DNA of 64,000 nucleotides from Desulfomicrobium escambiense DSM 10707 (GCF_000428825.1 NZ_AUAR01000007.1:62001-126000), one strand, 5' to 3'; counted from the stretch's first letter, positions 15,826 through 24,523 are shown. The notes: generated by a model not told the origin, from the sequence alone. A program made the numbers and translations.

Positions 15826-17160
15826 TCAGAACAGGAACATGGCCGCAAGGCCCAGAAACGTGAAGAACCCGAGGCTGTCGGTGAGGGTGGTCAGGAAGAT
15901 GCTCGAGGCCTGGGCCGGGTCGCGGCCGATCTCCTTGAGCACGAGGGGGATGGAGGCGCCGGCCACGGCGCCGATGAGCATGTCCAGGCCCAGGGCCACG
16001 GCCATGACCGAGGCCAGCCCGAGGTTGCCGGTCCAGAAGAACAGGCCGGCGAAAACGAGCATGCCGACTATGAGGCCGTTGGCCGTGCCGATCTTGGCCT
16101 CGCGCAGCACGGCCACCCAGCTCTTCTTGCGGTTGAACCGCTCCATGGCCAGCTGCCGGATCATGACGGCCAGAGCCTGCTGGCCCGTGTTGCCGGCCTG
16201 GTTGGCCACGATGGGCATGAGGGCGGCCAGGAGAGCCATCTGGGCGATGGTCCCTTCGAAGAGGTGCACGACGAAGGCCGAAATGGCCGAGTTGAGGACG
16301 TTCATGACCAGCCAGGGCAGACGCATGCGCAGGGAGTAGGTCCAGGGCGAGTCCACGGTCTCGTCCCGACCGGCGCCGACCATGGACTGCATGTCCTCGC
16401 TGGCCTCGTCCTGGATGATGTCGATGACGTCGTCGACGGTGACCATGCCCAGCAGCCGCTGCTCGTGGTCGACGACGGGCAGGGCCAGGAAGTTGTAGCG
16501 GCTGATGAGGCGGGCCACCTCCTCCTTGTCCGTGTCGAAGGGGACGTAGATGAGGTTCTGGTCGCCCAGGAGATCCTTGAGCAGCGTGCGGCCGGGGCTC
16601 AGCAGCAGGTCGCGCAGGGAGACCACGCCCTTGAGGTGCCGGTACTCGTCGACGATGTAGGCGTAATAGGGGATCTCCGTCTCCTCCACGCGCTCGCGGA
16701 TGAGATTGATGGCCTGCTGGGCGTTCATGGACTGATCCAGGGCCAGGATCTCCGTGTTCATGACGCCGCCGGCCGAATCCGGGTCGAACTGGAGCAGGTC
16801 GGAGATCTCCTCGGCGTCCTCGCGCTCGAGCTTCTTGAAGATGCGGACCCGGACGTCGTCGTCGAGGTCTTCGAGGATGTCCGCGGCGTCGTCCGGGGAC
16901 ATGGCCTCCAGGATGGCCGCGGCGAAGGACGGCGAGAGGCGGCTCATGAGCAGGTTGCGCTCGTGGCGCTCCATCTCCGTGATGGACTCGGAGGCGTCCT
17001 CCACGTCCATCTCCCGGATATACTCGAGCTGCTCGGCCAGGGACAGGTTTTCCAGCTCGTCGGCCGTGTCGGCCGGATGCTGGCTGTCCAGGGAGGCGGC
17101 AACCCACTGTACGGACGAATAGTCCGGCGGGATCGGATCGGAATTTTTCTTTGCATTCAT
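15826..17160 (-). CDS. mgtE: Magnesium transporter MgtE
   Basis: A 444-residue inner-membrane Mg2+ channel/transporter. Domains: MgtE N-domain of helical repeats (about 25-125; LSxxxAAxILExMSPDDAADIL), a CBS pair (about 130-250; VVSLRDLLL and GMVTVDDVIDII), a plug helix, and about five membrane helices (about 285-444; LMPIVANQAGNTGQQ is the conserved pore region). The start at 17160 yields the usual length. Mg2+ binding to the cytosolic N and CBS domains closes the channel in characterised homologues. Confidence 0.95.
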   Translation of the reverse strand: MNAKKNSDPIPPDYSSVQWVAASLDSQHPADTADELENLSLAEQLEYIREMDVEDASESITEMERHERNLLMSRLSPSFAAAILEAMSPDDAADILEDLDDDVRVRIFKKLEREDAEEISDLLQFDPDSAGGVMNTEILALDQSMNAQQAINLIRERVEETEIPYYAYIVDEYRHLKGVVSLRDLLLSPGRTLLKDLLGDQNLIYVPFDTDKEEVARLISRYNFLALPVVDHEQRLLGMVTVDDVIDIIQDEASEDMQSMVGAGRDETVDSPWTYSLRMRLPWLVMNVLNSAISAFVVHLFEGTIAQMALLAALMPIVANQAGNTGQQALAVMIRQLAMERFNRKKSWVAVLREAKIGTANGLIVGMLVFAGLFFWTGNLGLASVMAVALGLDMLIGAVAGASIPLVLKEIGRDPAQASSIFLTTLTDSLGFFTFLGLAAMFLF

Positions 17161-17236
17161 GACTCGTGCTCGGTAGCTTAATCAGCCGGTGAGGTCAAAG
17201 CGCCCGTTGCATTCGCGCCGAAACGTCACACGGCAT

Positions 17237-17265
17237 TTGACAAGGCACAAGGCCCCGAATACTGC
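17237..17265 (+). promoter_or_regulatory. Possible promoter of the biotin operon
   Basis: A perfect TTGACA at 17237-17242 is followed after 17 bases by TACTGC, a poor -10 box. It lies 20-48 bases upstream of the bioB start in the divergent gap with mgtE. No BirA-type palindrome was seen near it. Confidence 0.3.
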
Positions 17266-17284
17266 CGCCTCTCACGGAAACACC

Positions 17285-18253
17285 ATGCTTCACCCACTCG
17301 TCAGCACCCTTCTCGACCGCATCCTCCAGGGCGGCGCCCTGACGCAGGATGACGGCCGCGCCCTGGCCGCCCTCGGCCGGGAGCACACCACCGGCCTGCT
17401 CTTCGCCGCCAACGCGGTCATGAATGCCAGGGGGCGCGTGTCCTTCACCTGCTCCATCATCAACGCCAAGTCCGGGACCTGCTCCCAGGACTGCGTCTTC
17501 TGCGCCCAGAGCGGACACTACCGAACCGGCAGCCCAACGCACCCCCTTCTCCCGCTGGAGGAACTGGTCGAACGCGGTCTGGCAATGCACGCGGCCGGGG
17601 CCTCGTGCTACTCCATCGTGACCAGCGGACTGCGCCTGGCCGAGGACGAGATCGAACGCGTCTGCGCCTGTCTGCGGGAACTGAGGCGGCGCACGGACAT
17701 GACCCTGAGCGCCTCCCTGGGGCTGCTGACGTCGGAGTACGTCCGGCGTCTGGTCGATGCGGGCCTGTCCCGCTACCACCACAATCTGGAGACGGCCCGT
17801 TCGCACTTCCCGGCCATCTGCACGACCCACGAGTACGACCAGGACATCGAAACCGTGCTGCTGGCCAAAGAACACTGCCTGCAGGTCTGCTCGGGCGGCA
17901 TCCTTGGCCTTGGCGAGTCCTGGGACCAGCGCATCGAACTTGCCGGGACCCTGGCGGAACTCGGGGTCGACACGGTGCCGCTCAATTTCCTGAACCCCAT
18001 ACCGGGCACGCCCCTGCAGGACGTGGAGCTACTGACGCCCCACGATGCCCTCAAGTCCGTGGCGCTTTTCCGGCTGATGCTGCCGGAAGCCGACATCACC
18101 GTGGCCGGCGGGCGCGAGAAGGTCCTGGGCGACTACCAGTCCTGGCTGCCCCTGGCCGGGGCCAACGGCATGATGATCGGCAACTACCTGACCACCCGCG
18201 GCCGGGGCCTGGACGCCGACACGCGCATGCTGGAGCAGGGCTCATGGATCTGA
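17285..18253 (+). CDS. bioB: Biotin synthase
   Basis: A 322-residue radical SAM enzyme that inserts sulfur into dethiobiotin. The radical SAM motif CxxxCxxC is Cys66, Cys70 and Cys73 (CSQDCVFC), followed by AQS; further BioB signatures are YHHNLET, NFLNPIPGTPL and an ending GGRE...NGMMIGNYLTT. The start is the ATG that gives the family length; an open frame extends 32 codons upstream without support. It is the first gene of an eight-gene, largely overlapping operon; its last 10 bases overlap the next gene. Confidence 0.95.
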   Translation: MLHPLVSTLLDRILQGGALTQDDGRALAALGREHTTGLLFAANAVMNARGRVSFTCSIINAKSGTCSQDCVFCAQSGHYRTGSPTHPLLPLEELVERGLAMHAAGASCYSIVTSGLRLAEDEIERVCACLRELRRRTDMTLSASLGLLTSEYVRRLVDAGLSRYHHNLETARSHFPAICTTHEYDQDIETVLLAKEHCLQVCSGGILGLGESWDQRIELAGTLAELGVDTVPLNFLNPIPGTPLQDVELLTPHDALKSVALFRLMLPEADITVAGGREKVLGDYQSWLPLAGANGMMIGNYLTTRGRGLDADTRMLEQGSWI

Positions 18254-18546
18254 CCGCGGCCGGGAGGCTGACCCTGCCCGTGTCCTTCGACCCGGACGAC
18301 GCCTGCTTCAACGGGCATTTCCCCGGCAACCCGGTGGTGCCGGGCACGCTGATCATGGGCCTGTGCCTGGAAGCCGTGCGTGCGCGTCTGGGCCATGCGG
18401 GGCCCTTGAGGGTCCGGCGCTTTTCCTTCGCCCGTTTCGCCGCGCCCGGTGCGTACGAACTGCGCATCGAGGACCGCGGCGGTGAGTTCGCCTGCATCCT
18501 GAGCCAGGGCGACACCGTCTTCGCCCGGGGGAGGATCGCGCCGTGA
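18244..18546 (+). CDS. FabZ-like hotdog protein, His-bearing
   Basis: A 100-residue hotdog-fold protein related to 3-hydroxyacyl-ACP dehydratase. It has the FabZ central motif FNGHFPGNPVVPG (residues 22-34) with the catalytic His25, but where FabZ continues with an EALAQ helix carrying the second catalytic residue this protein has TLIMGLCLEAV, so that Glu is not in place. It is shorter than FabZ (about 145). It overlaps the end of bioB and the GTG of the next gene (four bases), so it is embedded in the biotin operon. Inferred role: dehydration step in making the pimeloyl chain, possibly with the second hotdog protein at 20826. Confidence 0.8.
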   Translation: MDLTAAGRLTLPVSFDPDDACFNGHFPGNPVVPGTLIMGLCLEAVRARLGHAGPLRVRRFSFARFAAPGAYELRIEDRGGEFACILSQGDTVFARGRIAP

Positions 18547-19265
18547 GGCTCTCCTTTCGCGGCCGCACGGCCCTCATCCTCGGCGGGGGGAGCGACATGG
18601 GCCTGGCCCTGGCCGCCCTGCTGCGTGACGAAGGGCTGGCCGTGATCCCGACCCACGCATCGGAGACGGGACGCGAGGCCGTAGCCCGGCGCTTCCCGGA
18701 CTTGGCAAGCCCCCGTCTGGAGCTGGGAGATCATGATTTCGGGGCCCTGCAGCCCGTCCTCGACGCCGGCGTCGACTACCTCGTGGACCTGGCCCAGGGC
18801 GACCTCGAAGGCCTGGCCGCAGCCGCGGGCGACGAGGCCGAGGGCTATCTCGAAGCCCATGTTTCCGGCCGTCTGCGCCTGCTGCGTGCCGTGACCAGAT
18901 CCATGCTCCCCCGCCGCTTCGGGCGGCTCGTCTTCGTCTCTTCCACCGCCGCGGCCTTGCCCGCGCCGGGCCAGGCCTTCTACGGCGCGGCCAAACGCGC
19001 GGCCGAGGGGTTGTACCAGAGCCTGGGGCTGGAGCTGGGTTCGCGCGGCGTGACCTCCGTCAGCCTGCGCCTGGGCCTCGTCGACGCCGGCCGGGGGAAG
19101 CGCTTCCTGGACGCCGACGACAGACGGCAGACGCTCGGCGGCAAGGTCGTGAGCCTGGAGCAGGCCGCCTCAACCCTTCTTTTTCTCATGTCGGACCAGG
19201 CCCTCGCCCTGACCTGCACAACCATCACCATGGACGCCGGACTGACGGCGCAGAAATACCTATGA
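18543..19265 (+). CDS. FabG-like short-chain dehydrogenase in biotin operon
   Basis: A 240-residue SDR-family protein, probably a 3-oxoacyl-ACP reductase. The nucleotide-binding glycine motif is present as GGGSDMG (14-20), a Ser pair at 133-134 (FVSSTAA) and the catalytic YGAAK at Tyr147/Lys151. The N-terminal region differs from FabG and the usual NNAG motif is missing (VDLAQG in its place), so it is diverged. GTG start overlaps the previous stop by four bases; its own end overlaps the ACP start by four. Inferred role: keto reduction on the operon's own ACP. Confidence 0.82.
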   Translation: MRLSFRGRTALILGGGSDMGLALAALLRDEGLAVIPTHASETGREAVARRFPDLASPRLELGDHDFGALQPVLDAGVDYLVDLAQGDLEGLAAAAGDEAEGYLEAHVSGRLRLLRAVTRSMLPRRFGRLVFVSSTAAALPAPGQAFYGAAKRAAEGLYQSLGLELGSRGVTSVSLRLGLVDAGRGKRFLDADDRRQTLGGKVVSLEQAASTLLFLMSDQALALTCTTITMDAGLTAQKYL

Positions 19266-19651
19266 GCAATATCGAAACCATCACGGCTGCCATCAACGGA
19301 ATTCTGGCCGACATCCTCGATCTGGACCCGGAGCTGATCACCCCCGAAACGTACGTTGTCCGAGACCTGCGGGCAGAGTCCATCGATCTGCTCGAGATAG
19401 GCGTGGCCATCCAGCACCGCCTGGATATGGAGGTCGATGACGACACGCTGTTCCTCAAGAACATGCGCAAGGTCCTGGCCCGCGCGGCCAAGGCTGGAAC
19501 TGCCCCGGAGGCTGCCTTGGCCGACGAGTACCCGCACCTGGACTCTGCCCGCATCGCCGAAATCGTGACCGACCGCGAGACCGGCCCGGTGATCAAGGTC
19601 CGCGACCTGATCGCCTACGCCGCCGACCGCGCCGGGGATCGGGAGGACTGA
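19262..19651 (+). CDS. Acyl carrier protein with C-terminal extension
   Basis: A 129-residue protein whose first ~80 residues are an acyl carrier domain. The phosphopantetheine site is RAESIDLLEIGV, with Ser40, in place of the usual DSL. It is much longer than housekeeping ACP (about 78); residues ~85-129 form a charged extension of unknown role. Its four-base overlaps with the reductase before it and one-base junction with the ketosynthase after it suggest a dedicated carrier for this operon, so the pimeloyl precursor may be built on it rather than on AcpP. Confidence 0.85.
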   Translation: MSNIETITAAINGILADILDLDPELITPETYVVRDLRAESIDLLEIGVAIQHRLDMEVDDDTLFLKNMRKVLARAAKAGTAPEAALADEYPHLDSARIAEIVTDRETGPVIKVRDLIAYAADRAGDRED

Positions 19652-20829
19652 TGGCCCGCCGGGTGGTCATCACGGCCAGCGGCTTCATCCTTCCCCTGGG
19701 TTCGACACCCGGAGAGGTCCTGGCCGCCCTGGACTCCCCCCACGGACCTTTCGAGCGATGGGCCGCCGACCGGCACGTGTCCGTCTGTCCCGTCGCCGGG
19801 TTCGACCTGCGCTCCTACGTGGGCCGCTGCAAGAACGCGCGCTACCTGACGCGCGGCCAGCAGCTGTGCCTGGCCGCGGCCGTGCGCGCGGTGTCCGAGG
19901 CGGACCTCGGGCCGCAGCACCTGGACAGCGCCGGACTCTTCCTGGGCCTGGGACCCAACCTCCAGGCCGTCCCGCGCGAGGACAAGGCCCTGTGGCTGCT
20001 GGACTGTCTGCCCAACACCCTGGCCGCGACCCTGGCCGAACAGCTGGGCCTGCACGGCGAGAACCTGACCATCATGACGGCCTGCGCGGGCTCCACCCAG
20101 GCCCTGGGCCAGGCGTTTCGGACCGTGGCCGCGGGCCTGGCCGACGTGGCCCTGGCCGGCGGCGGCGACTCGCGCCTGTCGGTCGAAGGGGTGCGCGCCT
20201 ACCGCCAGGCCGGGGTTCTGGCCACGGATTTCGTCCGGCCCGAGGAGGCCTGCCGTCCCTTCGACCGCAACCGCTCGGGCTTTGCCATCGGCGAGGGTGC
20301 GGCCATGTTCGTCCTGGAGAGTCTTGATCACGCCACGGCGCGGGGTGCGAGAATCCTGGCCGAAGTTGTCGGCGCCTCGTCGTCCCTGGACGGAGGCAGC
20401 CTTACGGGCCCGGACCCAGCGGGCATGGCGGCCGCCAGGGCCGTACGGCTGTGCCTGGAAAAACTCGGCTCGCGGGACCTCTGCGTCCTGGCCCACGGCA
20501 CGGGCACGGTCCTCAACGACGAGACCGAGGCCGCCGTCCTGTCCGGGACCGTTCCCAACGCCCGGGCCGTGTGCGCCTTCAAGTCCCGCATGGGGCACCT
20601 GGCCTCGGCCTGCGGGGCGGCGGAGTTGGCCGTGGGCCTGGTCTGCGCCGAGACCGGCCAATTTCCGGCCATCGCCAACCTCGAAAATCCGGCCTGGCCG
20701 GACCTCCCCCTGTTGCGCAGACCCATGGCCCTGCGGCCGAAAAACCTGCTCCTGCAGAGCTTCGGCTTCGGCGGGCAGAACGCCTGTCTGGGCCTCAAAG
20801 AATTCAAGGCCGGGAAGGATGCGGCATGA
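19651..20829 (+). CDS. FabF-like beta-ketoacyl-ACP synthase in biotin operon
   Basis: A 392-residue condensing enzyme. The Cys-His-His triad is complete: Cys145 in TACAGSTQ, His282 in AHGTGTVLND and His316 in KSRMGHLASACGAAE (with the supporting Lys311). It is a little shorter than FabF (about 412) and diverged at the N-terminus. Start overlaps the ACP stop by one base; its end overlaps the next hotdog gene by four. Inferred role: the chain-extension step in pimeloyl synthesis. The primer (malonyl, methyl-malonyl or another dicarboxylate) cannot be read from sequence. Confidence 0.88.
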   Translation: MARRVVITASGFILPLGSTPGEVLAALDSPHGPFERWAADRHVSVCPVAGFDLRSYVGRCKNARYLTRGQQLCLAAAVRAVSEADLGPQHLDSAGLFLGLGPNLQAVPREDKALWLLDCLPNTLAATLAEQLGLHGENLTIMTACAGSTQALGQAFRTVAAGLADVALAGGGDSRLSVEGVRAYRQAGVLATDFVRPEEACRPFDRNRSGFAIGEGAAMFVLESLDHATARGARILAEVVGASSSLDGGSLTGPDPAGMAAARAVRLCLEKLGSRDLCVLAHGTGTVLNDETEAAVLSGTVPNARAVCAFKSRMGHLASACGAAELAVGLVCAETGQFPAIANLENPAWPDLPLLRRPMALRPKNLLLQSFGFGGQNACLGLKEFKAGKDAA

Positions 20830-21269
20830 GTCCGGATGCACGCCATGCAGCGTCGAGGGTTGAGGACGCGCCCGGTGCCGACTTTTCCGCCTTCGACCCT
20901 TCCATGGCCCTGGATGCCGTCGTTTCATGCGACGAGAGGGAAATCGTGGCCCGGACCGCGGACGGACTGCCGCCCTATCTGGCCCTGGAAGCCCTGGCCC
21001 AGGCCTGCGGGCTGCACCTGCGCCGCCGCCACGACTTCGCGGTCCGCGCATTCCTCGCTTCCGTCTCGGACCTTGTCCATGTTCCGGGGCTGGGCCACAG
21101 CTCGCTGACCATCCGCGCCACCCTCATCGCCGAGACCGCGGCCGGCGCCGCCTACGATGTCATCATGGACGGCGCTCCGGCCTGCCGGATACTCATGGGC
21201 CATACACCCCTGGCGTCCCCCGACATTTTTTTCCGCCAGCGCTTCGAGGCCCTATGCACCCGCTCCTGA
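20826..21269 (+). CDS. Second hotdog protein, Glu-bearing dehydratase-like
   Basis: A 147-residue protein with a hotdog dehydratase signature: PPYLALEALAQACGLHLRRR (residues 49-68) contains the EALAQ helix with Glu55, followed by the strand pattern FLASVSDLVHVPG typical of FabZ/FabA-like folds. The GHFPG loop with catalytic His is absent; the sequence before the helix is RTADGLPPY. It therefore keeps exactly the active-site element the other hotdog protein (18244-18546) lacks. It overlaps the ketosynthase by four bases and bioF by 16. Inferred to be the partner subunit of a two-protein dehydratase. Confidence 0.75.
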   Translation: MSPDARHAASRVEDAPGADFSAFDPSMALDAVVSCDEREIVARTADGLPPYLALEALAQACGLHLRRRHDFAVRAFLASVSDLVHVPGLGHSSLTIRATLIAETAAGAAYDVIMDGAPACRILMGHTPLASPDIFFRQRFEALCTRS

Positions 21270-22396
21270 GCAGACTGCGCGCCGACGTGGAAGCCCGCAA
21301 GGCAGCCGGCCTGGGCCGGGAACTCCTGGCCGTGTCCGAACACCGCGACGCCTTCGCAGTGGTGGAAGGACGAGAACTCCTGGACTTCTCCTCCAACGAC
21401 TTCCTGGGACTGGCCCAGGACCGGGCCATGGCAGCGCATCGGGCCGAGCTGTGCCACCTGCAGGGCTGCGGCTCGGGCTCCTCGCGCCTGGTCACTGGCA
21501 CCTCCTCGGCCACCGTGGAGGCCGAACGCGCCCTGGCCGCGCATTTCGGGTATGAATCCTGCCTGATCCTCGGCAGCGGCTTCCTGGCCAACCTGACGCT
21601 GCTGGCCACCATTTTCAACGACAAGGACACACTGGCCCTGGACAAGCGCGCCCACGCCAGCACCATGGCCGGCGTACGCCACAGCCGGGCCGCCTTTCAC
21701 ACCTTCCGGCACAACCGGCTGAGCCACTTGGAGAAGATACTGCAGACGCACCCGGTGCAGGCCGTGCTGACCGAGTCCCTGTTCAGCATGGACGGGGACT
21801 CCCCCGACTTCGTGACGCTCAAGCGGCTCAAGGATGAATTCGGATTCCTGTGCGTCGTGGACGAGGCCCATGCCTTCGGCGTCCTGGGCGAGGGCGGCCG
21901 CGGACTGGCGCAGGACGTGGCCGACGTGGCCGTGGGCACACTGGGCAAGGCCTTCGGGCTGTTCGGGGCCTTCATCCTCTGCCCGGAGGCGGTCCGCGAC
22001 CATCTCGTCCATTTCGGCCAGGGATTCATCTACACCACCGCCCTGCCGCCCTGGCACGGGGACATGGTGGCGGCGATGCTGGAGCGCGTCGCGGCTGCCG
22101 ATGAAGCGCGGACACAACTGAAAGAGCTTGGGGACGAGGCGCGCAGAATCCTGGGGGATCTTCTCCCGGTCCGCGGCGCGGCCCACATCCTGGCCCTGGA
22201 GGTCGGCGACGAAGCCCGCAGCGTCCGACTGGCAGAGGGCCTGCGCAGCCGGGGCGTGCTCGTCTTCGCGGCGCGCTACCCCACCGTGCCCCTGGGCCAG
22301 GCCATCCTGCGCGTCAACCTGACGAGCCTGCACACGAGGCGGCACGTCGAAACGCTGCGCGACGCCCTGTCCGCGACGCTGAGGGAGGAATCATGA
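21254..22396 (+). CDS. bioF: 8-amino-7-oxononanoate synthase
   Basis: A 380-residue PLP enzyme that condenses pimeloyl thioester with alanine. PLP-site features: SGSSRLVTGTS near 74, Asp203 and His206 in VVDEAHAFGV, and the Schiff-base Lys232 in GTLGKAFGLFG. Length matches BioF (about 384). The ATG at 21254 overlaps the preceding hotdog gene by 16 bases, and the stop overlaps bioD by four. The substrate is probably presented on the dedicated ACP of this operon (inference). Confidence 0.93.
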   Translation: MHPLLSRLRADVEARKAAGLGRELLAVSEHRDAFAVVEGRELLDFSSNDFLGLAQDRAMAAHRAELCHLQGCGSGSSRLVTGTSSATVEAERALAAHFGYESCLILGSGFLANLTLLATIFNDKDTLALDKRAHASTMAGVRHSRAAFHTFRHNRLSHLEKILQTHPVQAVLTESLFSMDGDSPDFVTLKRLKDEFGFLCVVDEAHAFGVLGEGGRGLAQDVADVAVGTLGKAFGLFGAFILCPEAVRDHLVHFGQGFIYTTALPPWHGDMVAAMLERVAAADEARTQLKELGDEARRILGDLLPVRGAAHILALEVGDEARSVRLAEGLRSRGVLVFAARYPTVPLGQAILRVNLTSLHTRRHVETLRDALSATLREES

Positions 22397-23085
22397 CACG
22401 GCCCGGAAAAATCATCTTCATAACCGGCACGGACACGGACGTCGGCAAGACCGTACTGAGCCTCCTGATCATGCGCGCCCTGGCGGGCCGCGACGCCGTG
22501 TACCTCAAACCCGTGCAGACGGGCTGCACCGACCCGGATGCGGATTCCGACCCGGCCTTCCTGCACCGCCACCTGCCGGAAGGACTGCCCGGCGGCATGA
22601 GTCCCGCGGACTGCATCCACAGCCTCCGCCCCCTGCCCAAGGCCCCCCTCTTCGCAGGCGAACCCGTGGATTTCGAGGCGCTGCAGAGATTCATCGAAGG
22701 CCGCACTGCCTGCCACGACATCGTGGTGGTCGAGGGCGCGGGCGGCGTGCTCGTGCCGGTCACTGCGCAAAAGAACATGCTCGATCTGGCCATCGCCTGC
22801 CGGGCCGCAATCCTCGTCGCGGCCAGGGCGGGCCTCGGCACCATCAACCACACCCTGCTGACCTTCGAAGCCATCGCCGCGCGGGGTGCGGAATGCCTGG
22901 GCGCAATCCTCCTTGACCCGACCGACGCAGTGCCCGGACCCGACCGGACCGAAAACATCACGGCCATCGAATCCTTCTCCGGCCGTCGCGTGCACGGAGT
23001 GATCGGACGCATCGACGACCTGCGGCATCCGGACCCGCATCACCTCGCCCTTCTCGGGAATGTGCTGGTTCCCTTCGCGAACTGA
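22393..23085 (+). CDS. bioD: Dethiobiotin synthetase
   Basis: A 230-residue ATP-dependent enzyme closing the ureido ring of dethiobiotin. P-loop GTDTDVGKT at residues 12-20, substrate loop KPVQTG near 40, and VVVEGAGGVLVPV near 112 are all family signatures. Four-base overlap with bioF. It is the last gene of the operon. No bioA (DAPA aminotransferase), the step between bioF and bioD, is present in the window. Confidence 0.94.
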   Translation: MTRPGKIIFITGTDTDVGKTVLSLLIMRALAGRDAVYLKPVQTGCTDPDADSDPAFLHRHLPEGLPGGMSPADCIHSLRPLPKAPLFAGEPVDFEALQRFIEGRTACHDIVVVEGAGGVLVPVTAQKNMLDLAIACRAAILVAARAGLGTINHTLLTFEAIAARGAECLGAILLDPTDAVPGPDRTENITAIESFSGRRVHGVIGRIDDLRHPDPHHLALLGNVLVPFAN

Positions 23086-23149
23086 TTCCCCCGCAGCCTC
23101 CGGCCGCTCTTGACCGTCCACTGCTCTGCATGTACGAGACTGCAGATTT

Positions 23150-23170
23150 GGGGTCTGCACGGCAGACCCC
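23150..23170 (+). terminator. Hairpin after bioD
   Basis: A perfect 9-bp stem (23150-23158 with 23162-23170) and a 3-base loop, 65 bases after bioD and 67 bases before uraA. There is no T-run, so it may be a Rho-assisted terminator or a structured leader of uraA. Confidence 0.4.
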
Positions 23171-23236
23171 GTGCGGCGTGTGCGCGGGACGGGCCCATTT
23201 GGCCTTGCAACACATCACCAATCGAGGAAGCAGTTC

Positions 23237-24523
23237 ATGAGCAGAAGAATCATCCAGGTCGAGGAAAAGGTACCGTTACTCCAGGGCATCCCATTAAGTC
23301 TGCAGCACCTTTTCGCCATGTTCGGGGCCTCGGTGCTGGTCCCCACCCTATTCAAGATCGATCCTGCCATCGTGCTGCTCATGAATGGCATCGGCACGCT
23401 CATTTACCTCTTCCTGTGCAAGGGCAAGGCTCCGGCCTTCCTGGGTTCGAGCTTCGCCTTCCTGTCCCCGGTCTTTGTCGTCCTCGGTGCCGACGCTGCC
23501 CTGTGGGGGGGCAACTACCCCTACGCCCTGGGCGGGTTCATCGTTTCCGGTCTGATCTTCTGCACCGTGGCGCTCATTATCGGCAAGTTCGGCTCCGACT
23601 GGATCAAGGTCGTGCTGCCGCCGGCCACCATGGGCCCCATCGTGGCCCTCATCGGCCTTGAGCTGGCCGGCGTGGCCACGGGCATGGCCGGCATCATGCC
23701 CGACAAGACCGGCGCCTACGACATGAACGCCATCATCGTGTCCATGGTCACCCTGCTCGTCGTGGCCTTCGGCTCCATCGTCTTCAAAGGCTTCATGGCC
23801 GTCATCCCGGTCCTGATCGGCATCATCGTCGGCTACGGCGTGTCCATCGCCATGGGCATGGTCAACTTCGACATCATCTCGGCCGCCCCGGTCTTCGCCA
23901 TGCCGACCATCTACACCCCCGCCTTCGACTGGGACAAGATCCTGATCATCATCCCGGCCTCCCTGGTAGTCATCTCCGAGCACATCGGCCACCTCGTGGT
24001 CACGGGCAACATCGTCGGCCGCGAACTGACCAAGGACCCCGGGCTGCACCGCTCGCTCCTGGGTGACGGCATCTCCACCACCCTGTCGGGCTTCATGGGT
24101 TCCGTGCCTGTCACGACCTACGGCGAAAACATCGGCGTCATGGCCATCACCCGCGTCTACTCCGTGTGGGTCATCGGCGGGGCGGCCGTCATCTCCATCT
24201 GCCTGGCCTTCGTCGGCAAGCTCTCGGCCTTCATCCAGTCCATCCCGACCCCGGTCATGGGCGGCATCTGCATCCTGCTCTTCGGCGTCATCGCCGCCTC
24301 GGGCATCCGCATGCTGGTGGAGTCCAAGGTCGACTACTCCAAGCCGGCCAACCTGATCCTTACCGCCATCGTCCTCATCGTCGGCCTGAGCGGAACGGCC
24401 GTGAGCATCGGCACGGTCCAGCTCAAGGGCATGGCCCTGGGCACCGTGGTCGGCATGCTCATGTCCATCATCTTCCACCTCCTCGAAACCATGGGCCTGA
24501 CCAACCAGCCGGCCGACCACTAG
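23237..24523 (+). CDS. uraA: Uracil permease family transporter
   Basis: A 428-residue nucleobase-cation symporter-2 protein, imports uracil (or related nucleobase) with protons. About 12-14 membrane segments. Signatures: QHLFAMFGASVLVP near 21, a central ISEHIGHLVVTGNIVGRELT, and GSVPVTTYGENIGVMAITRVYS near 284 that line the substrate site. The start has GAGGAAG upstream. It ends with a strong intrinsic terminator at 24547. It is separate from the biotin operon. Specificity within the family is from overall similarity only. Confidence 0.88.
   Translation: MSRRIIQVEEKVPLLQGIPLSLQHLFAMFGASVLVPTLFKIDPAIVLLMNGIGTLIYLFLCKGKAPAFLGSSFAFLSPVFVVLGADAALWGGNYPYALGGFIVSGLIFCTVALIIGKFGSDWIKVVLPPATMGPIVALIGLELAGVATGMAGIMPDKTGAYDMNAIIVSMVTLLVVAFGSIVFKGFMAVIPVLIGIIVGYGVSIAMGMVNFDIISAAPVFAMPTIYTPAFDWDKILIIIPASLVVISEHIGHLVVTGNIVGRELTKDPGLHRSLLGDGISTTLSGFMGSVPVTTYGENIGVMAITRVYSVWVIGGAAVISICLAFVGKLSAFIQSIPTPVMGGICILLFGVIAASGIRMLVESKVDYSKPANLILTAIVLIVGLSGTAVSIGTVQLKGMALGTVVGMLMSIIFHLLETMGLTNQPADH

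Noticed and set aside
15809-17107. 432-codon frame overlapping mgtE in another frame
   Set aside because: Arg/Pro/Gly-rich shadow frame of mgtE; mgtE itself has complete family motifs.
19615-21051. 478-codon minus-strand frame opposite the ketosynthase
   Set aside because: Fully antisense to the biotin operon ketosynthase, no start signal or domain.
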